Shown: positions 10,133-19,604, numbered from the stretch's first letter. The stretch is DNA of 64,000 nucleotides from JAOAPG01 sp963791575 (GCA_963791575.1 CAWBSY010000022.1:434001-498000), one strand, 5' to 3'. The notes: generated from the sequence alone by a model not told the origin. Translations and numbers: made by a program.

Positions 10133-10891
10133 ATGCCTAAGGCATTCGACAAGCCGCTCCAAAAACCTCTGAAAGGCAAAACTGTCCTGATCACTGGTGG
10201 AGCGAAACGTTTAGGGCGAGAGATCGCGCTTGTTTTGGCTGAAGCAGGGGCTGACGTCGCGATAACATTTTTGCGGTCTGCCCGAGAAGCTCAGCACACG
10301 GTTGTTGATCTGGCCAGTTTCGGCGCGCGTGCGGTTGCGCTCCGCTGCGATGTCACCGACCAGCAGAGCGTCAGAAGCGCGATCAAAGAAACCGCGCGTG
10401 AGCTTGGCGGCATCGACATCCTCGTGAATAACGCGGCAAATTATGAGACTGTGAAATTTGAGGATCTGACACTGGAGCAATGGGATGCGATGTTCGCGTC
10501 AAATACTCGCGGGCCTTTTCTGGTTTCGCGGGAAGCGCTCAAACTGCTCCGCAAGCGTGAGGGAAAGATCATCAACATGGGATCGCTTGGTGGACTTCGC
10601 GCTTGGGCCGACCACGGTCACTATTGTTCATCCAAGGCTGCGGTTCACATGCTGACGAGGGTGATGGCCAAGGCGCTAGCCCCGGAAATCTCCGTAAACT
10701 GCGTTGCTCCGGGAATGATTGACCTGGGCGAGAAGTCCGCGGCTGCTTTTATGAAGAGGATGGCAAAGGACACACCAATGAAACGCAACGGGAGTGCGGC
10801 GGACGTGGCAGATGCGGTGCTGTTTTTTGCGACGGCTCCCCATTTCATCACGGGACAGGTTTTGGCGGTGGACGGCGGGTTAGGACTTTAG
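10133..10891 (+). CDS. SDR family oxidoreductase, FolM/PTR1-like pteridine reductase type
   Basis: 252 residues. The Rossmann motif TGGAKRLGREIA matches the TGxxKRLG version typical of pteridine reductases (PTR1, FolM). It also has NNAANY, the catalytic serine region NMGSLGG, YCSSKAA (Y and K four residues apart) and VNCVAPGMI. NADPH-dependent reduction of a pterin or a related carbonyl is therefore plausible but not proven. ATG 10133 is chosen because upstream in-frame starts overlap the divergent glutaredoxin gene and code for nonsense. A single-domain cytosolic enzyme with no operon partner. Confidence 0.8.
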   Translation: MPKAFDKPLQKPLKGKTVLITGGAKRLGREIALVLAEAGADVAITFLRSAREAQHTVVDLASFGARAVALRCDVTDQQSVRSAIKETARELGGIDILVNNAANYETVKFEDLTLEQWDAMFASNTRGPFLVSREALKLLRKREGKIINMGSLGGLRAWADHGHYCSSKAAVHMLTRVMAKALAPEISVNCVAPGMIDLGEKSAAAFMKRMAKDTPMKRNGSAADVADAVLFFATAPHFITGQVLAVDGGLGL

Positions 10892-10937
10892 TCGCTAATT
10901 TACTTGTGTAAACAAATAAATTCGGGTCAGAGGCTTA

Positions 10938-11528
10938 ATGCATAAACTACTTGGCATTCTTGTTGCACTCGGCTTTTTGTTTTGCTGTTCAGTATGCCTC
11001 GCCCAAGCCCGTCCTGAAGATGGTGGACATGAGATACAACTCTGGACTGGCGGCGGCCACTCGGTTCCGGGCGGCACATCGAACCGGAATGTGTGGAATG
11101 TGGGCCTACGCTACGGATGGATTCTGACCCGCCCTCACGGTCCCGGTTTTCTTAAAGGACGTATTGAATATGCCGTCGATGTCGTGCCGCTGTTCATGGC
11201 TTTCCAACCTACAAACACGGCATACGGAGCGGGCTTCAATCCACTGAACCTGAAATGGAATTTCGCCGCACGGGGCCTTTTCGTCCCATATTTTGAGTTA
11301 AGCGGCGGGACTTTGTTTACCAACAAAGACGTACCGACTGGCACAAATTCTGTCAACTTTACGCCTTCAGCGGCTCTGGGCTTGCATTTGCTGCGGGAGA
11401 AATATAACTGGAGCGTGGAAGTCCGATACTTGCACATTTCGAATGCAGGATTGGCGGTGCCAAACCCTGGGCTGAACACAGTGGAAGTAAGGTTGGGGAT
11501 TGGGAAATTTCTAAGCCACTCGCATTGA
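10938..11528 (+). CDS. PagL-type lipid A 3-O-deacylase / acyloxyacyl hydrolase-like outer membrane protein
   Basis: 196 residues. A signal peptide (LLGILVALGFLFCCSVCLAQ) precedes a beta-rich barrel. The motif RYLHISNAGLAVPNPGLN matches the HxSN(A)xL catalytic region of PagL, in which His and Ser form the active pair. PagL removes the 3-O acyl chain from lipid A in the outer membrane, changing membrane permeability and immune detection. Acidobacteriota have LPS, so the role is reasonable. It stands 46 bp after the SDR gene in the same orientation, with no obvious functional link. Confidence 0.78.
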   Translation: MHKLLGILVALGFLFCCSVCLAQARPEDGGHEIQLWTGGGHSVPGGTSNRNVWNVGLRYGWILTRPHGPGFLKGRIEYAVDVVPLFMAFQPTNTAYGAGFNPLNLKWNFAARGLFVPYFELSGGTLFTNKDVPTGTNSVNFTPSAALGLHLLREKYNWSVEVRYLHISNAGLAVPNPGLNTVEVRLGIGKFLSHSH

Positions 11529-11571
11529 GAGCTGCGAAATGTTTGATAAATCGCGGTGAAAAGGCTTTCGC

Positions 11572-11745
11572 ATGAAACAGCAATACAAAACGTTCCAATT
11601 CATTCTCGCGTGTGCTTTCATTTTCTTTAGCGGGTACTTTCTTGCCAAGACCCGCAGCGATGCCGACAAGGTGTTCGCACCATCTATTTGCGGTATCGCC
11701 GTGTATCACCTCTGGCGTAACCGGAATAATCATCTGATCACTTAA
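11572..11745 (+). CDS. Small membrane protein, 57 aa
   Basis: ATG 11572 to TAA 11743-11745. It begins MKQQYKTFQFILACAFIFFS and continues GYFLAKTRSDADKVFAPSIC, ending GIAVYHLWRNRNNHLIT. One clear transmembrane helix lies at residues 9-25, with a second, weaker hydrophobic stretch at 36-47. It follows the PagL-like gene by 43 bp and may be cotranscribed. The ORF fills the gap well and has sensible hydrophobic layout, but I recognise no family, and no strong ribosome binding site precedes it. Confidence 0.45.
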   Translation: MKQQYKTFQFILACAFIFFSGYFLAKTRSDADKVFAPSICGIAVYHLWRNRNNHLIT

Positions 11746-11804
11746 TTTCTAATTATCCCGGCCAAGCTTGCGGCGGCACACCCCTCCAGCTATTCTTCTT
11801 TCTT

Positions 11805-13281
11805 ATGTCCACACTGGTTGAATGTGTTCCTAATTTTTCGGAAGGCCGTGACAAATCGAAGGTCGACGCCATCGTCGATGCCATGAAAATCGACGGCGTC
11901 TTCCTCTTAGATCGCGAAATGGACAGCGATCACAACCGCTGCGTGATCACAATTGCCGGCGAACGTGAAGCTATTCAGGAAGCAGCCATTCGCGGAGTAG
12001 GTAAGGCTTCGGAGTTGATCGATTTGAATGTTCATCAAGGCGCGCATCCCCGCATGGGAGCCGCCGACGTCGTCCCTTTCATCCCGATCGAAGGCGTAAC
12101 GATAGAAGATTGCGTGAACATGGCGCGCCATGTCGGTTCGGAAGTTTGGAAGCGATACCAAATTCCTGTTTATCTCTACGAAGCTGCCGCCGCCACCCCC
12201 GAACGGCAGAATCTCGAAAACATTCGGCGCGGACAATTCGAAGGTATTCGCGCGGACATCGAAACCAATCCTGCCCGCAAACCTGATTTTGGCGATCCGC
12301 GGCTTCATCCCACAGCTGGCGCTGTAGTCGTCGGAGCCCGTAAAGCCCTAATCGCATACAACGTTTTTTTGAACACCTCGAATGTGGATATCGCCAAGAA
12401 AATTGCAAAGGCGGTCCGCTTCTCGACTGGCGGCTTGCGGTTTGTGAAAGGTGCGGGATTTCTTGTGCGTGGGCAGGCGCAGGTCTCGATGAATCTAACC
12501 GATTTTGAGCAGACCCCTATTCATCGCGTATTCGAATTTGTGAAGCGTGAAGCTGCTCGTTATGGAGTTTCTCCTGTCAGCAGTGAGATTGTTGGACTGA
12601 TTCCGAAGAAAGCTTTAGAGTCCGCGGCGGAATGGTTTCTCCAAGTCGAAAATTTCGACTCTTCCCTAATCCTCGAAAACCGGCTCACAGCAGTAATGGA
12701 AGGGAAGATGGCGGTAGGCGGACTTCGTGCCGGCGTCGAGCCCTTCGTCGAGCAACTCGCCGCACCTCATGCCACTCCTGGAGGTGGAAGTGCCGCCGCT
12801 GCCAGCGGAGCAATGGCTGCTGCACTGGCCACCATGGTCGCTACGTATGTCGCGCGGCAAAAAAGCATATACGCAATTCGAAAAAGAATTAAGCGAAGTC
12901 ATCGCACGACTCTCCCATTTGCGCGAGGAATTCAAATCAGCCATCGATGCCGATGCAGAGGCCTACAATGCGGTCATGAGCGCTTACAAGCAAGCGAAAG
13001 AATCTAAGGACGGAGATGGCGCGATTAATACAGCCTTGAAGCAGGCAACTAGCGTACCCTTGGGCGTAGCCGAACGGGCAAGGGAAGTCGAGCAGATAGT
13101 AGAGAAGTTGAAGCCGATTACCAATCCAAACATGAAATCAGATCTTACGACCGCGGCGGCGCTGGCCCGTGCCGCTGGAGAGGGCGCGCTCGCGAATGTC
13201 GAAATTAATCTGGAATCGCTGAAAGATGAGGCCTTCGTAGCCGATGTAGTCAGAAAAGTCGCCCAGCTCACTCTTACTTAA
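11805..13281 (+). CDS. Glutamate formimidoyltransferase / formimidoyl-THF cyclodeaminase, one frameshift
   Basis: Bifunctional histidine-degradation enzyme: it transfers the formimino group from formiminoglutamate to tetrahydrofolate, then deaminates and cyclises it to methenyl-THF. The N-terminal FTCD half opens with LVECVPNFSEGRD and includes DSDHNRCVIT, NVHQGAHPRMGAADVVPF and DFGDPRLHPTAGAVVVGAR. The cyclodeaminase half begins at VEPFVEQLAAPHATPGGGSA. The frame is lost in a six-A run (12859-12864); with five A the protein reads VARQKAYTQFEKELSEVIAR and continues to 13281. About 491 residues, normal for the fused enzyme. No other hut genes are nearby. Confidence 0.88.
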
Positions 13282-13292
13282 TCGAAATCAGC

Positions 13293-13736
13293 ATGATGCC
13301 AACAAGCGGCCAAATCTCGGTGCCATTAAAAGATCAGCGCAGGTCTCGCCCGTGGATCGCCATTACCGTCGTGATCGTTCTTCCGATAATTGGTCTGACG
13401 CTGCTAAGCCGGTTAGCGCAAAACGGTCCACGATTGACGTTCAGTACCTGTATGCAAGATGCCATGTTTCTGCGCGAAGGCGCGCCGGTTTTATTGGCTG
13501 GAATCCAGATCGGCTACGTCGCCGCAACCACGCAAGATCGAAGCTGCCCGGCCAAAGCCACGATTGTTGTTACCGATCCCGACGCAAAAATTCCTGCCGA
13601 CAGCACAACTTCGCTGACACTGTCTAAAGTGACGGGCGAAACCGAGATGGTCATCAATACGAATCTCACCTCTGGAAAGATTTCTGAAGCTTCTGAAATG
13701 ATAAAAAACGGCGGGGTCCTACGCAGCATTCACTAG
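13293..13736 (+). CDS. Membrane-anchored MCE/MlaD-like single-domain protein
   Basis: 147 residues. An N-terminal helix (IAITVVIVLPIIGLTLLS, residues 22-39) is followed by LREGAPVLLAGIQIGYVAAT, which fits the MCE/MlaD signature (G-LKxGAPVxxxGxxVGxV). It also has LTLSKVTGETEMVI, like the later MCE strand. MCE proteins form rings that bind phospholipids for trafficking between membranes. This one is short, with no downstream helical region, and no mla transporter genes are adjacent. It starts 11 bp after the cyclodeaminase gene, so cotranscription is likely though functionally unexplained. Confidence 0.6.
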   Translation: MMPTSGQISVPLKDQRRSRPWIAITVVIVLPIIGLTLLSRLAQNGPRLTFSTCMQDAMFLREGAPVLLAGIQIGYVAATTQDRSCPAKATIVVTDPDAKIPADSTTSLTLSKVTGETEMVINTNLTSGKISEASEMIKNGGVLRSIH

Positions 13737-13890
13737 CCGCGGCCACTCCTGCGGCACCTATCTGGTTACAGTTCATTACACTTTGGTTTACTCTCCGGTC
13801 CTCGAACATAGGCATACAATGAACTTACAAAGGGTCACCGGAACCGGCTGCCCTGCATCCAACATTTAAGATTTCCTTTTCAGAGGCATT

Positions 13891-14835
13891 ATGAAGAAGT
13901 TTCAGGGCGGTATTGTTTCGGTTTTAATGAGCGGAATGTTGAGTACATCTTTGTGGGCATTACCTATGGGATCTTCGGCGCGCGGAGTTATTCCCTCCGA
14001 GGTGCAGCAAATAATCTCCGTCGACTATCGTGCTCTAAAAGAATCCGATACGGCGATGGCTCTCAAGCAGCAGGTATTGCCACCCAGTCTTAAAGAGTTT
14101 GAGGGCGCGCTCAAAGGGATCGGCATTGATCCGCAAAAGGATGTTGACCAGCTCACATTCGCCTCTTACCGCAGGGGTAAAGAGGGCATCAAGGTTGTTG
14201 GCGTCGCGCAAGGTTCGTTTTCGATGAAAACAGTTTTGAGGAAAATTAAGCTGGCTAAAATTAAGCCTGGCAAGTATCACGATTCGGATATTTACTCTAT
14301 GTCGGGCGGCATGGTTATGACGTTTCTCGATGACAACACATTATTGTTCGGGGACTCAAGCGCCCTGCATGGAGCCTTGGACGCTCGTGACGGTTATGTC
14401 TCGACGCTCGACTCAAATCCGCAAATCGCAGACATGATCGGCTCGGTCGATTCCGGTACAGTTTGGAGTGTGCTCGATCAACAGGGAACGCAGAACATGC
14501 TGCTCTCAGCTTTGGGAGATGCGGGCAAGTTGGCTGATTTCGACACGATCAAGAAGCACGTGCTTGGATCGCGTTACAGCATGAATTTCGACAAAGGCGT
14601 GAACTTCGATCTCGACGTAATCACCGGAGATTCCGTAACTGCCATGACGCTCTCGGGATTGGTAAAGGCAGGAGTGCTCTATCGCAAGATGACGGCAACG
14701 CCGGTAGAGAAGGCCGCGCTTGAGGGAGTAGCTGTAAATTCAGACAGCTCAGATTTGCAAATGCACTTCAAGGCTGACGACAAGCAGTTCCAGTCACTGA
14801 TTCATTCAGACTTATTTGCAGCAGTATCGAAATAA
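13891..14835 (+). CDS. Exported protein of unknown function
   Basis: 314 residues with a signal peptide (VSVLMSGMLSTSLWALP). The mature part has mixed alpha/beta character and begins VIPSEVQQIISVDYRALKES. It contains no Cys and no catalytic motif that I recognise. The opening and the segment HGALDARDG, with DSGTVWSVLD, recall a group of acidobacterial exported proteins annotated only as hypothetical. It is a single gene, followed by two hairpins. I do not assign a function. Confidence 0.65.
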   Translation: MKKFQGGIVSVLMSGMLSTSLWALPMGSSARGVIPSEVQQIISVDYRALKESDTAMALKQQVLPPSLKEFEGALKGIGIDPQKDVDQLTFASYRRGKEGIKVVGVAQGSFSMKTVLRKIKLAKIKPGKYHDSDIYSMSGGMVMTFLDDNTLLFGDSSALHGALDARDGYVSTLDSNPQIADMIGSVDSGTVWSVLDQQGTQNMLLSALGDAGKLADFDTIKKHVLGSRYSMNFDKGVNFDLDVITGDSVTAMTLSGLVKAGVLYRKMTATPVEKAALEGVAVNSDSSDLQMHFKADDKQFQSLIHSDLFAAVSK

Positions 14836-14860
14836 AGACCGTGTGGCTCTGAACACGTAG

Positions 14861-14900
14861 GGACAGCCGCCCTCGGCTGTCCGGTTGAGCAAAGCTCAAC
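14861..14900. terminator. Two tandem perfect hairpins between convergent genes
   Basis: GGACAGCCG (14861-14869), loop CCCT, then CGGCTGTCC (874-882) form a perfect 9-bp stem. Directly after it GTTGAGC, loop AAA, GCTCAAC (14884-14900) form a perfect 7-bp stem. They lie between the convergent exported-protein gene and glmU, so a bidirectional terminator is likely. There is no U tract on either strand, so this could instead be a dispersed palindromic repeat. Confidence 0.6.
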
Positions 14901-14917
14901 AACTCTGCCCCGTAGCT

Positions 14918-16349
14918 TTATTTCGACTGCCGCGTCCCAACCAAGCTTTCCCGCTTCCTTTTCGCCCAGCCTTCTTTCACAGTCTGATGCGCTCTTCCCA
15001 AGGCCAGCGCGTCTTCCGGAACATCGCTCGTGATGCACGACGCCGCCGCCACATATGCGCCCTTCTTCACCGTCACTGGCGCGACCAGCGTTGAGTCGCT
15101 GCCGATAAATACTCCGTCTTCAATTGTGGTCTTGTGCTTGTACACTCCATCGTAGTTGCAAGTGATTGTGCCAGCTCCGATGTTTACGCCGGCTCCGATC
15201 TCCGCATCGCCCAAGTACGTCAGGTGTCCGGCCTTCGATCCTTTACCAAGTTTCATCTTCTTGGTCTCGACGAAATTTCCCACATGAGCGCCTTCGCCAA
15301 TTTCACTTCCCGGGCGCAAGCGCGAATATGGGCCGAGCGACGCTTTAGTCTTGACGTCGGATTCGTCGAGAATGCATCCGGGGAGAAGCAGGGCGCCATC
15401 ATCGATCTGCGAATTGCGGATCACCGAATAAGAGCCAATGCGGCAATCTTCGCCGATTCGTGTGTTGCCAAGAATCTGTACAAATGGCTCGATCACCGTA
15501 TCAGCGCCGATTTCGACGTCGTTATCAATGACACAAGTCTGAGGGAAAAAAATCGTCACGCCCTCCGCCATTAGCTTCTGGCATTTAGCGGCGCGCATTC
15601 GCTGGTCGATGTCGACTAGTTCGGCCCGGGTATTACTACCTAGAATTTCATAAGGATCATCCGTCTCAACCGCAACCACCCGTGCTTTCGTTTTTCCAAG
15701 AACAGCCGCCATGTCCGTCAGATAGTACTCGCCATGCGGATTGTTGGTGCTCAGCTTGTCGATATTTCCGAAGAGAGCTTTCACGTCAAACGCATAAAAT
15801 CCGGAGTTGATCTCATGAATCTTTCGCTGCGCTGATGTGGCGGATTTCTCTTCCACAATGGCCTTCACATCGTCACTCGTGGAACTCTTTCGAAGTACGC
15901 GTCCGTAGCCCGTGGGATTCGTTAAGTCAGCCGTCAGTAGAGTCATCGCCGCATTCTTCGCCAAGTGAAAATCACGCAGTTTCGTGATCGTTGCGGAGCT
16001 GATTAGCGGAGCATCGCCGGACAAAACAATAACCGTGTCGTACGGGAGCCAGAGCATCGCGAGACACCATGAGCGCGTGTCCCGTACCGCGCTGCTGTTC
16101 TTGCACAACAAAACCAACTCCAGTCGGAGCCACAGCCTGCCGAACCCGCTCAGCCTCATGGCCAATGATGGCAAAGATGTCTTCCGCTGGAACTACCTGT
16201 CGGGCGGCAGCGATCACATGCGCCAGCAGAGGTTTGCCTCCTACCTCGTGCAGGACCTTCGGATGTTTAGACTTGAGGCGCGTACCTTTACCGGCAGCCA
16301 TAATGGCGATGGCGATGCGCTGAGAAGATTTCCTGGATTTTGTTGGCAT
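14918..16349 (-). CDS. glmU: Bifunctional UDP-GlcNAc pyrophosphorylase / glucosamine-1-P acetyltransferase, one frameshift
   Basis: Makes UDP-GlcNAc for peptidoglycan and LPS. N-terminal uridyltransferase: IAIMAAGKGTRLKSKHPKVL (with K31), EQQRGTGHAL, and LSGDAPLI with the metal-binding Asp. The C-terminal left-handed beta helix has many hexapeptide repeats (VIEPFVQILGNTRIGEDC, VGNFVETKKMKLGKGSKAGH, LTYLGDAEIGAGVNIGAGTI). The frame breaks at CCC (16044-16046); with CC it reads LAPYDTVIVL as expected. Start at ATG 16349, since upstream codons are unlike GlmU. It follows yvcK by 94 bp in the same direction. Confidence 0.92.
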
Positions 16350-16443
16350 TCGATTCAATATAACCCGAAGCGCGATGAATCGGCAGATACAGCTAGTGTT
16401 CGGTCTCTGGACTAAACAGGTGAAGAGAACAAGCAGAACTGAG

Positions 16444-17520
16444 TTATCGCGAAGCACGGACGGCTTGCTTGCGATCAGTTGGTGCCTGCAATGCTAGCTC
16501 CATCAAATCCTTCGCGACTTGTCCGGTGTCGTGGCGCGCCACTTCTCCGTCAGCCAGGTAGTCTCCCAAAACCGGACATACTCCCATTTGTTCAATCGCT
16601 TCGAGGTCAGCCACAATCTGCGTCTGACCTTCCAGCTCATATTTGGCCTTCATTTCCGGGGACGCAGGTTTGCGATTGATCAATGCATAGTCGAACAGCT
16701 TTCCTTGCGCATGGTCATCGAGCGCACGGATGTGATCCGCTGCTGTCCTCCCGAGACTCTCGTTCGCTTGCGTCATAAGGTTACAGACATAAATCTTCAC
16801 TGCGGAAGACGCAATGATCGCCTTCGCAATTCCACGGACGAGCAAATTCGGAATAAGACTCGTAAATAAAGATCCGGGACCGATCGTAATCACGTCAGCG
16901 TTGGCAATTGCGTCCAACGTTTGCGGAAGCGGCTCGGGATCGGAAGGAATCAGAAATAGCTCCTTTATCCGTCCTTTACTCGCCGTTATATTGGTCTCGC
17001 CTCGAACGTGGCTGCCATCTTCCATGAGAGCATCCAGTTCAATGCTCGAAGCAGTAGCCGGATAAATGTGCCCTCGAGTCAACAGGATCTCCGACGATAA
17101 ACGGACAGCTTCCCCAAAATCTCCGGTCAATGAAGTAAGAGCCGCGAGAAATAAGTTGCCAAAGCTGTGGCCCTCGAGTCCCGAGCCTTTGTCGAAACGA
17201 TGCTGGAAAAGTTGGGAGAGCAGTGCTTCATCTTCGGAAAGAGCGACGATGCAGTTTCGAATGTCCCCCGGAGGAAGCATGTTGAGTTCACGCCGCAGTC
17301 GTCCGCTTGAGCCTCCATCGTCGCTGACGGTCACGACGGCACAGAGTTGGCTTATTAGCGGCTGGTCCGGAAGGGAACCCGTTCCTGGAGTCACATACTG
17401 TTTCAATCCCTTGAGTAGGGTAGAGAGTCCAGTGCCGCCACCAATCGCAACCACGCGCAGGCCCGGTCTTCTGGCGGGCTTATCCCTCAATGACAAAACC
17501 GTAGGGTGGAGGTCGGTCAT
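16444..17520 (-). CDS. yvcK: YvcK/CofD-like gluconeogenesis factor
   Basis: 358 residues. Signature elements: VVAIGGGTGLSTLLKGLKQY near the N-terminus, VTVSDDGGSSGRLRRE, PPGDIRNCIVALS, LEGHSFGNLFLAALT and ITIGPGSLFTSLIPNLLV. Family members bind UDP-sugars (UDP-GlcNAc in Bacillus YvcK and Mycobacterium CuvA) and are needed for normal cell shape and growth on gluconeogenic carbon. Its position directly before glmU, which makes UDP-GlcNAc, fits that link. The TPR gene upstream ends 9 bp before this start. Confidence 0.9.
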   Translation of the reverse strand: MTDLHPTVLSLRDKPARRPGLRVVAIGGGTGLSTLLKGLKQYVTPGTGSLPDQPLISQLCAVVTVSDDGGSSGRLRRELNMLPPGDIRNCIVALSEDEALLSQLFQHRFDKGSGLEGHSFGNLFLAALTSLTGDFGEAVRLSSEILLTRGHIYPATASSIELDALMEDGSHVRGETNITASKGRIKELFLIPSDPEPLPQTLDAIANADVITIGPGSLFTSLIPNLLVRGIAKAIIASSAVKIYVCNLMTQANESLGRTAADHIRALDDHAQGKLFDYALINRKPASPEMKAKYELEGQTQIVADLEAIEQMGVCPVLGDYLADGEVARHDTGQVAKDLMELALQAPTDRKQAVRASR

Positions 17521-17529
17521 GAGCGCTTT

Positions 17530-18186
17530 CTAGCTGCCTTCTTCAGGGCCACCAAGCACGGAAGGCAACTCGCCCGGATCGGGGTAGAGTAAATCGGTAA
17601 AGCGAGGATCTTCTACGAGATTCTGGAAGTCGGAGTCATTGCGAGCCTGGAAACGCAGCGCGGGATTCAATCGGATCGCCTGGTCTAAATTACGTAACGA
17701 ATCTTCCACGTGACCAGTGAGGCAATTTAAGGCAGCTAAGCCATAAACGACATAGTCGGCCTTGGGCACCTGCTTGGCCAGCGTATCCAAATGCTCACGC
17801 GCAGTAACGTAATCTCCAAGATTCATCAAGGAAACTGCATAGTCGTAATGCTCTTCCGGAGTCTTGAAATGATTGGTCGCGCGCTCCAGTTGTTGGTTAC
17901 ACGCACTGAGATAGACCGTCGCCCGATCGGCTAGTTCCTTGCTGGGACCAGAAACCACCTTCTGCAGATGGGATTTCGCCTTATCAAACTTTCGCTCTTG
18001 CATGGCGCGCAATCCCGCCTCATAATTTTGCACAGCCTGTGCAAAACGCGGATCGTCTCCCACTGACGCCTTTTGTGTCGACTTCTGGGCCATATGCAGA
18101 ACTCTTCCGGGACTCTTCGTAAGCACTCCTTTGTTCCTCAACTTCTTGGGTAAAACTTTAACTTTTGCTACTGGTTTTCGTTTCAT
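17530..18186 (-). CDS. TPR-repeat protein upstream of yvcK
   Basis: About 218 residues. A Lys/Arg-rich N-terminus (MKRKPVAKVKVLPKKLRNKG) is followed by TPR-like helical repeats: ARFxxAVxNYEAGLRAMQERKFDKAKSHL-type segments, EEHYDYAVSLMNLGDYVTAR, then VYGLAALNCLTGHVEDSLRN. A Pro-rich acidic tail closes it. I prefer ATG 18186, which has AGGGG upstream; ATG 18252 gives 22 more residues (NFHIPGNRTANAGCRGRSR). It lies 9 bp before yvcK, so TPR-yvcK-glmU form one transcript. Probably a scaffold; the partner is unknown. Confidence 0.75.
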   Translation of the reverse strand: MKRKPVAKVKVLPKKLRNKGVLTKSPGRVLHMAQKSTQKASVGDDPRFAQAVQNYEAGLRAMQERKFDKAKSHLQKVVSGPSKELADRATVYLSACNQQLERATNHFKTPEEHYDYAVSLMNLGDYVTAREHLDTLAKQVPKADYVVYGLAALNCLTGHVEDSLRNLDQAIRLNPALRFQARNDSDFQNLVEDPRFTDLLYPDPGELPSVLGGPEEGS

Positions 18187-18329
18187 CCGGCTGCGACCCC
18201 TGCACCCAGCATTGGCAGTACGATTTCCCGGAATGTGAAAATTATGTTTCATCCCGGTGGGAGCAGGTTATACGCGGCTTTTAACCATCCGTCAACTCTA
18301 GTGCCATTGTCTCAACGCGGCCAGAGACG

Positions 18330-18785
18330 CTAATTTATCGAGGCAGCTGTTTGTAAGTCGATTTGTCGCCATTCGCCGCTGATGATGCCTTGGCGAATTT
18401 GGGCGGCTGTCTTGCCCTTCTGATGCATGTTGTAAGCGTAGTACAACTCTTTCAGGCAAGTGCTGCAACGCGCTCCATGCGTACTCTCGAAGCAGCTATG
18501 CAAACTGTTGTGTCCGTCACGTCGATCACAATAGCAGTAGCAAGGTTGCTGGTGCAGAACGACCGGAATCTTCGCCGCCAGTTCGTAGGCGTGCGTCTGA
18601 TAAGGATTTTGGGCGTCCTCCATTGAAAGCTGATCTTTTCCTAGGATTGGAGGCAGTTTCGCTCCCTTGGCAGGCGGGGCTGCATTGTAAGCAGGAACTT
18701 CGTCCTGCTGGGATGTCGCCCAAGGGGCGGAAACCCCTAAAGTGACCGCAAAGAGGAAAGCCAGGGTTAACCCGCGCTTCAGCAT
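18330..18785 (-). CDS. PCYCGC-motif secreted protein
   Basis: 151 residues from ATG 18785, with a signal peptide (LTLAFLFAVTLGVSAPWATS). The C-terminal domain has PCYCYCDRRDGHNSLHSCF, then HGARCSTCLKELYYAYNMHQ, matching the PCYCGC family (a Cys-rich domain of unknown function) and its conserved H, CxxC and KG elements. The Cys pattern suggests metal binding or a redox role outside the cytoplasm. It is divergent from lepB, with a shared 149-bp intergenic region. Longer upstream starts exist, but only ATG 18785 begins a proper leader. Confidence 0.78.
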   Translation of the reverse strand: MLKRGLTLAFLFAVTLGVSAPWATSQQDEVPAYNAAPPAKGAKLPPILGKDQLSMEDAQNPYQTHAYELAAKIPVVLHQQPCYCYCDRRDGHNSLHSCFESTHGARCSTCLKELYYAYNMHQKGKTAAQIRQGIISGEWRQIDLQTAASIN

Positions 18786-18934
18786 CGTCAAAAACCCTCT
18801 ACACACTATTGTAACGCGAATTGCTGGACTGCAAAAGGCGACCGGCAAAGCTACCGAACCCGCAAGTCGCGCTGCGAATTAACTCGGGTTTGGACAGACC
18901 GGGTGAAACAGCATCATATAGAATTAGAGCTGAG

Positions 18935-19522
18935 ATGCCCGTTTCGGCAGACCCTATCCAACCCGATTCTCCGTCTGTCGCTGTCGCGAAGCTCCCCATT
19001 CGTCCGCGCGGGGTTCCGCTGATCTCGGTCTGGCTCCGGGATCTGATTATTTCGCTGCTGATCTCCGCCTTCATCATCATTTTTCTGTACCAGCCAGTAA
19101 AGGTCGAAGGCACCAGCATGATGCCCTCACTCGATGACCAGGAGCGCATTTTCGTCAACAAGTTCGTCTACCGCATCGAATCCATCCAACGCGGCGATAT
19201 CGTTGTCTTCCGCTACCCTCGCGATCCTTCAAAAAGTTTTATCAAGCGAGTAATAGGGGTCGCTGGCGACCATATTCGAATCGACTCCGGACAGGTCTAC
19301 GTTAACGAGAAGCCATTGCTCGAAGACTACGTACCCCATGTTTACAGCGACGAACGTTCCTACAACGAAGTCGTGGTACCGGCTAATAGCTATTTCGTGA
19401 TGGGCGATCACCGCAGCTTGTCAAACGATAGCCGAGATTTTGGTCCGGTGAATACGCGGTATATTTACGGCAAAGCCGTGTTCGGGTACTGGCCGATGGA
19501 TAAGATGGGGATGCTGCGCTAA
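18935..19522 (+). CDS. lepB: Signal peptidase I
   Basis: 195 residues; cleaves leader peptides of exported proteins at the membrane. One transmembrane helix (DLIISLLISAFIIIFLY, residues 36-52) is followed by box B VEGTSMMPSL, with the catalytic S61, and box D with K104 in SFIKRVIGVAGD. MGDHRSLSNDSRDFGPV is box E. Start at ATG 18935; earlier in-frame codons (from 18821) overlap the divergent PCYCGC promoter and resemble no leader. Monocistronic as far as can be seen; carA starts 82 bp later in the same direction. Confidence 0.92.
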   Translation: MPVSADPIQPDSPSVAVAKLPIRPRGVPLISVWLRDLIISLLISAFIIIFLYQPVKVEGTSMMPSLDDQERIFVNKFVYRIESIQRGDIVVFRYPRDPSKSFIKRVIGVAGDHIRIDSGQVYVNEKPLLEDYVPHVYSDERSYNEVVVPANSYFVMGDHRSLSNDSRDFGPVNTRYIYGKAVFGYWPMDKMGMLR

Positions 19523-19604
19523 ATCTTTTCGTATTTCCACATTCGTTCTTTCGCGTTTGTTCCTCGCCTGCTAAAATCTATAAAATCCACCCCACGGAGT
19601 CAGA

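Noticed and set aside
19299..19309. Another operator-like ACGTTAACGAG
   Set aside because: It lies within lepB coding sequence and lacks the ACGG border; probably a chance match.
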